From contig JAQXFJ010000079.1 in the NCBI GenBank assembly GCA_029250385.1, positions 1-5,074 on the forward strand: a DNA stretch of 5,074 bases. The letters run 5' to 3'. Of this stretch, positions 1 through 4,622 are shown one piece after another. Numbering within the stretch: position 1 is the stretch's first letter; each line of letters begins with the position of its first letter. Both the position numbers and the translations under genes were made by a program. This stretch comes from Candidatus Poseidoniaceae archaeon (GTDB lineage: Archaea; Thermoplasmatota; Poseidoniia; Poseidoniales; Poseidoniaceae). The notes under the pieces are model-generated. The model did no database searches and was not told the origin of the DNA. It saw only the letters and a program-made list of their open reading frames with translations.

Positions 1-643
1 GGTATTCGATATAATGACCATAGCTTTCTGTTAAGCGGTCTAATAGATAACGAGAGACCCATAATTCATCGCCTGCGCGTTTTGCGCCTTTAGCAAAGAC
101 TTGGTATTCCCATTGCCCACAAGCTACTTCTTGGTTAATTCCTTCAAAGTTAATTCCGGCTTCTAAGCACAAATCTGCATGCTCTTCAACTAGGGAACGG
201 CCGTGAGTATTTTTACCGCCGACTGAACAATAGTAGAGGCCTTGGGGGCCGGGATACCCACCGACTGGGAAACCTAGTGGGAGTTGGGTTTCAACATCCA
301 TAATGAAATATTCTTGCTCATAGCCGAACCAAAAATCATTATCATCGTCATCAATAGTTACTCTGCCGTTGGATGGATGTGGCGTTCCATCAGGATTCAT
401 TACTTCACACATTACAAGATAGCCGTTTATACGCTGAGGATCTGGAAAAATTGCTACAGGTTGTAGCAAACAATCTGAATCTCCACCTTCTGCTTGTCGT
501 GTAGAAGAGCCGTCGAACATCCATACTGGGCATTCGTCAAGATTGCCGGAGAAATCGTTGCGCACCATTGTTTTGCTGCGCATGTTCTGGGTTGGTTCAT
601 GTCCATCTAGCCAAATATACTCTAACTTTGCTTTATCCATCAT
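1..643 (-). CDS. glnII: Type II glutamine synthetase, N-terminal part (cut by window edge)
   Basis: This enzyme joins ammonium to glutamate using ATP to give glutamine, the main entry of ammonium into biosynthesis; it is cytosolic and oligomeric. The 214 visible residues cover the N-terminal beta-grasp domain (about 5-100) and the first part of the catalytic domain. Seen directly: DGSST at 44-48, the metal-ligand segment FGYEQEYF at 106-113 (Glu109 and Glu111), GYPGPQGLYYCSVGG at 129-143, and INQEVACGQWEYQ at 169-181 (Glu172 and Glu179, the same 7-residue spacing as in eukaryotic GSII). These match GSII rather than the bacterial/archaeal GSI family, which lacks this set. GSII proteins usually run about 340-370 residues, so roughly 60% is present and the C-terminus lies left of base 1. 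Two adjacent ATGs (641-643 and 638-640) could each be the start; I took the outer one. No clear Shine-Dalgarno precedes them, but a TATA-like box (671-680) sits where a leaderless or short-leader transcript would need it. The gene is divergent from the regulator operon at 906-1681. Confidence 0.93.
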   Translation of the reverse strand, partial: MMDKAKLEYIWLDGHEPTQNMRSKTMVRNDFSGNLDECPVWMFDGSSTRQAEGGDSDCLLQPVAIFPDPQRINGYLVMCEVMNPDGTPHPSNGRVTIDDDDNDFWFGYEQEYFIMDVETQLPLGFPVGGYPGPQGLYYCSVGGKNTHGRSLVEEHADLCLEAGINFEGINQEVACGQWEYQVFAKGAKRAGDELWVSRYLLDRLTESYGHYIEY

Positions 644-670
644 AGGTATCGATTCGTTCGTATAATGGAC

Positions 671-680
671 GGTATATTAA
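671..680 (-). promoter_or_regulatory. Candidate TATA box for the glutamine synthetase gene
   Basis: Read on the minus strand this is TTAATATACC, centred about 30 bp upstream of the ATG pair at 638-643. With the usual archaeal TATA-to-start distance of about 25 bp, transcription would begin only a few bases before the ATG, fitting a leaderless mRNA and the absence of a ribosome binding site. A second AT-rich candidate (TTATAATAAAT, minus strand, 691-701) would give a leader of about 25 bases instead. The assignment assumes archaeal promoter rules. Confidence 0.4.
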
Positions 681-707
681 CCATACGCTCATTTATTATA
701 ATCTGTT

Positions 708-738
708 TTGTGCTTTATGGCCAACTATTGTGCTTTAT
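708..738. repeat. Paired 11-bp direct repeat, candidate operator in a divergent promoter region
   Basis: TTGTGCTTTAT occurs at 708-718 and again, without mismatch, at 728-738. The start-to-start distance is 20 bp, about two helical turns, so two protein subunits would lie on the same DNA face. Similarity extends weakly outside the core (13 of 15 positions over 706-720 versus 726-740). The pair lies upstream of the TATA candidates of both divergent genes, where an archaeal activator or dual regulator would bind. The XRE-CBS protein encoded at 1121-1681 is the obvious candidate ligand, which is inference. Confidence 0.5.
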
Positions 739-749
739 TGTAATCATTT

Positions 750-759
750 GATTTAAATT
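750..759 (+). promoter_or_regulatory. Candidate TATA box for the small protein / XRE-CBS operon
   Basis: The stretch GATTTAAATTT contains the palindromic core ATTTAAAT at 751-758, close to the archaeal TATA consensus. A start site about 25 bp downstream would fall near 778-785, after a T-rich tract (758-779). The first ATG in such a transcript would be at 790; the better-supported coding start at 906 would then have a leader of about 120 bases. No other equally good box lies closer to 906. Confidence 0.35.
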
Positions 760-789
760 TTGTTTGTTTTTTGTTTTTAAGGTATTCAA

Positions 790-921
790 ATGCGCGCTGA
801 ATGTTGCGGGATTGGGCGTTTGAACAATGATGTCAAATTAGTAGTTTCAACGCCAATTTGTTTAGCCGGGCAAACATCTATGCTCTACCTCGGTATGGTT
901 CAGTCATGGATGATAATGTGA
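790..921 (+). CDS. Possible 43-residue leader ORF before the regulator operon
   Basis: An ATG at 790 opens a 43-codon frame ending in TGA at 919-921. It would be the first ATG after the TATA candidate at 750-759. Its stop overlaps, as TGATG, an in-frame ATG (921) of the next gene, which in turn overlaps the regulator as TAATG (1121), so the three frames form a chain of 1-base overlaps. Against it: the product (Cys5, Cys6 and Cys24, a mildly hydrophobic middle) resembles nothing I recognise, there is no good ribosome binding site, and ORFs of this size occur by chance. It could be a translated leader that couples or attenuates the downstream genes, or it could be nothing. Confidence 0.2.
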   Translation: MRAECCGIGRLNNDVKLVVSTPICLAGQTSMLYLGMVQSWMIM

Positions 922-1121
922 TGACTATTGAGAACACGCCGGAAATGCGCGCTTTTATTCAATTGTGGATGATGAGTGGAGGTATGGTGCTAAGTACTGT
1001 TAATCAGATCTTAGAAGATGGTCGAACAATTGAGTTGCCACCTATGCCAGGTAGAGACTTCAAAAGTGAAATAATCGCATTAAGTGAATCATTCAACAAG
1101 ATTGTTTCGAGGCTGAAGTAA
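906..1121 (+). CDS. Small conserved-looking protein of unknown function, coupled to the XRE-CBS regulator
   Basis: I do not recognise this family. From ATG 906 the product has 71 residues. A hydrophobic, Met-rich helix (about 14-35, around FIQLWMMSGGMVL) is followed by an acidic stretch, a short Pro-rich turn (ELPPMPGR, 43-50) and an amphipathic C-terminal helix (51-71), suggesting a small helical, probably dimerising or partner-binding cytosolic protein. There is no signal peptide, Cys cluster or DNA-binding motif. Its TAA stop shares a base with the regulator's ATG (TAATG at 1119-1123), so the two are almost certainly cotranscribed and translationally coupled, which makes a role as accessory or effector partner of that regulator plausible. 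The start is uncertain: ATG 906 has no clear Shine-Dalgarno, ATG 921 (66 residues) is equally possible, and an in-frame TTG at 858 would add 16 residues that do not look conserved in character. Confidence 0.65.
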   Translation: MDDNVMTIENTPEMRAFIQLWMMSGGMVLSTVNQILEDGRTIELPPMPGRDFKSEIIALSESFNKIVSRLK

Positions 1122-1681
1122 TGGAAGTCCCCACAGGGAGTCACATTCGCAGATGGCGAAAGTCTCTATCGATGACTCAAGCGAGGCTTGCTGAATTAAG
1201 TGGGGTTGCTCAATCGATAATTGCTAAAGTAGAAAATGAGGCGGTTGACCCTCGCTCATCGACTCTACGTAAGCTTGTTGAAGCCTTATCAAGGTTTGAA
1301 AGTCCTGAAAAGTTACACACTGTTCGAGATGTAATGGTCACAGATGTAGCGGCATTAAAGTTCAATGATACAATTCAAACTGCAATCGATAATATGGTCA
1401 AGGATGGAATTAGCCAACTGCCTGTTTTGTCAGAAGATGGGGAAATTTTAGGAATTGTTTCAGAGGAAAGTATCTTGCAAAAGGGCGCGCATCGAAATGG
1501 TTTAGTCGGGCAGGTGATGCACCCTGGCCCTACTATTGTCGACATTGGTTTATCGGTAATTGAGGCACGAAGAAGGCTTACCGAAGTTGAAGTTTTACTA
1601 GTAGTAGAAGGAGATATTCTAGCGGGGTTAGTTACCAGAATGGATCTTGTCCATGCTTTACGCCTGAACAGTATTGGTTGA
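1121..1681 (+). CDS. Transcriptional regulator: XRE-type HTH with two C-terminal CBS domains
   Basis: A 186-residue predicted DNA-binding regulator. Residues about 8-58 form an XRE/Cro-like helix-turn-helix, with the typical pattern MTQARLAELSGVAQSIIAKVE at 18-38 and a following helix (STLRKLVEAL, 47-56). Two CBS domains follow, roughly 69-122 (RDVMVTDV... ISQLPVLSEDGEILGIVSEESIL) and 130-182 (GQVMHPGPTIV... ILAGLVTRMDLVHAL). Paired CBS domains form a Bateman module that commonly binds AMP, ATP, S-adenosylmethionine or related ligands; the ligand here cannot be read from sequence. The HTH-CBS fusion is a recurrent archaeal regulator design. The ATG overlaps the preceding stop by one base. The gene points away from glutamine synthetase and shares its control region, which suggests autoregulation and control of nitrogen assimilation (inference). 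Its TGA ends directly against the stop of the hydrolase gene on the other strand. Confidence 0.92.
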   Translation: MEVPTGSHIRRWRKSLSMTQARLAELSGVAQSIIAKVENEAVDPRSSTLRKLVEALSRFESPEKLHTVRDVMVTDVAALKFNDTIQTAIDNMVKDGISQLPVLSEDGEILGIVSEESILQKGAHRNGLVGQVMHPGPTIVDIGLSVIEARRRLTEVEVLLVVEGDILAGLVTRMDLVHALRLNSIG

Positions 1682-1691
1682 TTATTGGTTG
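1672..1691. repeat. Short direct repeat spanning the junction of two convergent stop codons
   Basis: TATTGGTTG occurs at 1672-1680 and 1683-1691, an 11-bp period. The regulator's TGA (1679-1681) and the hydrolase's TAA (1682-1684, minus) both fall inside it. It may be a local duplication that built the abutting gene ends, or chance. I see no stem-loop or T-run here that would act as a terminator for either gene. Confidence 0.4.
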
Positions 1692-3487
1692 TTAGCGGCT
1701 GTCTCGCCTTGGGGAGTAATCAAAACGTTGCTGCCATCTCGGTAAATCACCGGTATTTCAACTGTTGATACGCTTGGAATTATATGCATCGAACAAGCGG
1801 GGGTGCAGGCAGGAGGGAGATAATCCTCACCAGATTCTGATAGAACGAAGGTGATTCCGTGTCCTGCTGGAAGTAATGCATCAATCCCTTGAAATTCCAT
1901 TAGCATAGTTACTGTCTGGCCTGGCAAGACAGTTTGTGCGTCATAACCACCGGCATGATAACGAACGTCCATAGTTGCGTGTCCTAGCCTGATACCTGTT
2001 TCAGAATCTTGCATTTCGATAAATACTTGGCCGCCGTCAAACGATGGTACAACTGTTAGGTGGAATGTGGCTAGGCCAGATATGTGTGTGTCATTATCTT
2101 CGGACATTGGGGGGCAAGATATGGTAACTGTGGATTCCCCGCCAAGAACTAAGCCGCCAGTTCCTATGAATGCCCCAGAAGATTGGCATTGAGACATATC
2201 AAGTTGAATGCGTTCAATATCTTGTGGTGGCCATGTCTCTTCTATCCTCCACTCTCCATCATGGCGTTGTATTTGCGCATGTTGATCTGGTTTAGGACCA
2301 ATGTCTTTGAGGTAATATTCCATCCATTCAAACAAATCTTGACCCCAATCCCAACGAGTCATGTTGTGAATCGCTTCACCACCATATCCTGAATCTTGGG
2401 CGTTGTGTTTACTCCACTGGTCGGGGTAGTTATGCTCCCACTGACCTAACATCCCTGCAACTTCGTAACCCGCATCAATGTACGCCTGATACCAGTTAGT
2501 TCCAGGAGGTCCGCCAAATACTTGGTGTGGATCAACATTCCAATCTTGCATGCCTTGAACCCAATAGATGCTGCCGTTGTATTTGCCCAATGCCTTATCA
2601 ATATGGCTTCTTTCATCATAGTAATTATCCATGTAAGGGTCCATTTCACCCAAGCCATATCTTGTAGGTCCAGCGAGGAATCCTTCAACGACATCGGCGC
2701 ATAAGTTATCCAAATCATCGTCGTCATAGTCAAGAATACTGCTACCGTAATTTGAATGCATTATTTGAGAACGGGCTTCAGCGCTACCGTTTTTGTACAA
2801 CAGTGGGCCAAGTGCTGTAGTGCCTGAAATGGGCACTATTGTCTTTAGATGTTCACTGCCTTGGGCTGCTGCCTCCCAAGCAGTTGCCCCTTCGTATGAT
2901 TTGCCGTAGATTGCGACGTTACCATTACTCCAATTTTGCGTGCCAAGCCACTCAACTGCAGAATGTATTCCTAATCCTTCACCGTCGCCACGGTAATCAA
3001 AGCAGCCACTGCTCTCTTCTGTGGCAAATACGGCGACTTGGGCTAAGGCATATCCGTGTGGAATGAAATTGTCATAAATGAACTCCCCTCGTCCAGCAGC
3101 GACAATGTTTGTTGGATTGGATTCGTCGCCTGGCTGACCATAAGAGAAGTAGGGCGAGATTACGGCTATGACTGGAACTTTATCGCCAACTTCTGTGTTA
3201 GAAGGCAGCCAATATGACAAGTGTACGTCTGCACTATTTGGCCCACCAACCCAAGTACCGGTGGTATCAACAGTGATTGTTGCCTCTTGAACATCAAGTG
3301 ATTCGTGGGGCCCGGGCTCTAGTACCATAGCATAACTACCGTCCCAATCCCACTGTAATTCGTGTCTGTCATAAATATCAGGATAAATGGCCTCTGTGCC
3401 GTTTTCTGCTGAATCATTGCTTGGTGAAAAGCAGCCTGACAGTGGCAGCATCAAGCACATGAGGGCCAATAACACTGCCTGACGCAT
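1682..3487 (-). CDS. Secreted lipoprotein hydrolase, CocE/NonD (X-Pro dipeptidyl-peptidase S15-like) family
   Basis: A 601-residue alpha/beta hydrolase, probably a peptidase or esterase acting outside the cell. Residues 1-19 are a lipoprotein signal peptide: hydrophobic core, then the lipobox LSGC with Cys19 as the lipid-anchor site, followed by a Ser/Asn/Glu-rich linker. The catalytic domain runs about 65-400. The nucleophile elbow is GKSYEG (195-200, Ser197), as in the S15/CocE GxSYxG motif; the likely acid is Asp315 in GMQDWNVDP and the likely base is His352 in GQWEHNYPDQW. Residues about 425-585 are a beta-rich region matching the C-terminal jelly-roll domain (X-Pro dipeptidyl-peptidase C-terminal type) of the family. 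Extra cysteines (161, 263, 434, 458, 561, 565) could form disulfides, consistent with export. Length is normal to slightly long for CocE relatives. The start ATG (3485-3487) gives an intact signal peptide. It is divergent from pyrF. Exact substrate is unknown; scavenging of Pro-containing peptides or ester compounds are both possible. Confidence 0.9.
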   Translation of the reverse strand: MRQAVLLALMCLMLPLSGCFSPSNDSAENGTEAIYPDIYDRHELQWDWDGSYAMVLEPGPHESLDVQEATITVDTTGTWVGGPNSADVHLSYWLPSNTEVGDKVPVIAVISPYFSYGQPGDESNPTNIVAAGRGEFIYDNFIPHGYALAQVAVFATEESSGCFDYRGDGEGLGIHSAVEWLGTQNWSNGNVAIYGKSYEGATAWEAAAQGSEHLKTIVPISGTTALGPLLYKNGSAEARSQIMHSNYGSSILDYDDDDLDNLCADVVEGFLAGPTRYGLGEMDPYMDNYYDERSHIDKALGKYNGSIYWVQGMQDWNVDPHQVFGGPPGTNWYQAYIDAGYEVAGMLGQWEHNYPDQWSKHNAQDSGYGGEAIHNMTRWDWGQDLFEWMEYYLKDIGPKPDQHAQIQRHDGEWRIEETWPPQDIERIQLDMSQCQSSGAFIGTGGLVLGGESTVTISCPPMSEDNDTHISGLATFHLTVVPSFDGGQVFIEMQDSETGIRLGHATMDVRYHAGGYDAQTVLPGQTVTMLMEFQGIDALLPAGHGITFVLSESGEDYLPPACTPACSMHIIPSVSTVEIPVIYRDGSNVLITPQGETAANNQ

Positions 3488-3512
3488 GGTTATCGGTTAT
3501 GGTTCCCTTTCA

Positions 3513-3555
3513 ATAACTTGATGATGATAATTTAATTCAATTATCCGCAAGTTAT
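3513..3555. promoter_or_regulatory. Nested inverted repeat in the divergent hydrolase/pyrF promoter region
   Basis: The outer arms ATAACTTG (3513-3520) and CAAGTTAT (3548-3555) are perfect inverted copies. Inside them GATAATT (3526-3532) and AATTATC (3539-3545) are also perfect inverted copies around a 6-base loop. Together they could fold as a 15-bp stem with an asymmetric internal bulge (5 versus 2 bases). The element occupies nearly half of the 95-bp gap between the two divergent starts. It contains the AT-rich stretch (about 3528-3538) that is the best TATA candidate for both genes, placing starts roughly 20-25 bases before each ATG. It could be an operator for a dimeric regulator acting on both promoters; the AT-rich composition makes chance palindromes more likely than usual. 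Confidence 0.45.
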
Positions 3556-3582
3556 GAGTTATATCACTGCTTGGATGGTAAC

Positions 3583-4377
3583 ATGCAACCGGAAGATGTG
3601 TGGGGTAATCGTTGGCGGGAATGTACTCTGGCAATGGCTAAGCGATACATGACTGTGGCCTGTGAAAAACAAAGTCTGGTTTGCCTTGCTGCAGATCGAA
3701 AAACCATGTCTGGATTGTTTGAACTTCTAGAACAAGTTGGACCTAATATCGCTGCTCTCAAAACGCATGTTGACCTAATCGATGATTGGACCGCAGATGA
3801 GTGGTCTAGATTCTGTGTCGCAGCAGAACGGTACAATTTGTTGATTTTTGAAGACCGTAAATTCGCTGATATTGGAAAAATTAGCCGTTCACAAATGGCC
3901 GGAATATATGACATCCGTTCATGGTCAAACATAGTAACAGCCCACCTTATATCAGGCCCGGATATTGTTGATGGCCTGCAAGCTGCCTGGCAAGATGTTG
4001 GTCGTCAAGGTGGGGTTTTGTTGCTTGCACAAATGTCTAGTAGAGGCAATTTACTAACTTCTGATTATTGTGAATCTGTGGTGGCCAAGGGAGTGGTTAG
4101 CGCTGGAGTTCTAGGCTTCATTGGCAATGGTTCAAGGCCTGAAGAACTAGCAGAGTTGAGAAACAGGGTTGGAGATGGTAAGATGATATGGACTCCGGGA
4201 GTAAATCTAGCAATTGGGGACGGAGAAATGGGGCAACGATATGGCGATCCCCGTGAAGCCGTGCTTGCCGGTTCTGATTGTATTATTGTTGGTTCAGGTA
4301 TCCACAGATCAGACAATCCCGCTGCCATGGCTAAACAGTACGCAGAAGCATCTTGGAATGCACTATTAGAAAGGTGA
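3583..4377 (+). CDS. pyrF: Orotidine 5'-phosphate decarboxylase, eukaryotic URA3-like type
   Basis: Catalyses the last step of de novo UMP synthesis, decarboxylating OMP to UMP in the cytosol. From ATG 3583 the product has 264 residues, the normal length for a stand-alone enzyme; there is no fused phosphoribosyltransferase. It aligns with yeast URA3 almost throughout: AADRK (36-40, Asp38 at the ribose contact), ALKTHVDLI (58-66, Lys60), FEDRKFADIG (89-98, with the Asp91/Lys93/Asp96 catalytic set), LLLAQMSSRGNL (146-157), TPGVNL (204-209) and GQRY (217-220). One key position differs: the Arg that grips the substrate phosphate in the IIVGRG motif is Ser238 here (IIVGSGI). The ATG start is preceded by GGATGG (3573-3578), a weak Shine-Dalgarno; an in-frame TTG at 3571 would add four residues. 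The stop overlaps the next gene as GTGA, so the two are cotranscribed. Confidence 0.95.
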   Translation: MQPEDVWGNRWRECTLAMAKRYMTVACEKQSLVCLAADRKTMSGLFELLEQVGPNIAALKTHVDLIDDWTADEWSRFCVAAERYNLLIFEDRKFADIGKISRSQMAGIYDIRSWSNIVTAHLISGPDIVDGLQAAWQDVGRQGGVLLLAQMSSRGNLLTSDYCESVVAKGVVSAGVLGFIGNGSRPEELAELRNRVGDGKMIWTPGVNLAIGDGEMGQRYGDPREAVLAGSDCIIVGSGIHRSDNPAAMAKQYAEASWNALLER

Positions 4378-4622
4378 AGTCTTTGCTAACTGCGTTTCTT
4401 TGGTTCATTGCCTTAGTTTGTTTATCGCTACCTGCTTGGCTCCTATATAATTCGTGGAATAAGGGCAGGTTGCTAAATGAGCGTCTTGAAAATTGTGATG
4501 ATACTTTACTAACGGATTCTGGTGTTAAGGTTGCTCAAGTTATATCAGCACCATTGGGCACAACCGTGACTGAAAACGCAACTTTAGTTGCGGTACCAAA
4601 TAATTTAGATCAAATTGTTTGA
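4374..4622 (+). CDS. Small single-pass membrane protein of unknown function, coupled to pyrF
   Basis: An 82-residue product starting at GTG 4374, which overlaps the pyrF stop by four bases (GTGA); this classic coupling is why I prefer it over an in-frame TTG at 4353 lying inside pyrF. Residues about 4-26 form one strongly hydrophobic helix (LLTAFLWFIALVCLSLPAWLLY), and the remaining 55 residues are soluble and mostly polar, with Cys48 (in ENCDD) and a beta-prone tail. The helix is either an uncleaved anchor or a signal sequence; with basic residues on both sides (Lys2, Lys37 and Arg39) orientation is not clear. I do not recognise the family and see no link to pyrimidine synthesis beyond the operon. 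The 3' end overlaps the convergent minus-strand gene by 18 bp. Confidence 0.7.
   Translation: MKSLLTAFLWFIALVCLSLPAWLLYNSWNKGRLLNERLENCDDTLLTDSGVKVAQVISAPLGTTVTENATLVAVPNNLDQIV

Noticed and set aside
284..466. Plus-strand open frame antisense to glutamine synthetase
   Set aside because: The minus strand here encodes conserved GSII residues; the plus frame is a by-product of that coding.
758..779. T-rich tract that could be an archaeal terminator
   Set aside because: No plus-strand gene ends upstream of it; it lies between two divergent genes and is better read as promoter-region AT-richness.
858..905. Extension of the small unknown protein to an upstream TTG start
   Set aside because: TTG starts are uncommon, nothing resembling a ribosome binding site precedes it, and ATG 906 and ATG 921 are available in the same frame.
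906..1681. Toxin-antitoxin module (small protein plus XRE protein)
   Set aside because: The XRE protein carries two complete CBS domains, and the small protein has no toxin fold or catalytic residues that I can see.
2183..2392. Plus-strand open frame inside the hydrolase gene
   Set aside because: It lies entirely antisense to a well-supported protein with clear catalytic motifs; its product has no recognisable features.
3571..3582. TTG start four codons upstream for pyrF
   Set aside because: The ATG at 3583 has a weak but suitably placed GGATGG before it and already gives the family's normal length.
3564..3932. Minus-strand open frame antisense to pyrF
   Set aside because: The opposite strand encodes the highly conserved N-terminal half of PyrF including the catalytic motif; the antisense product is low-complexity and unlike any family.
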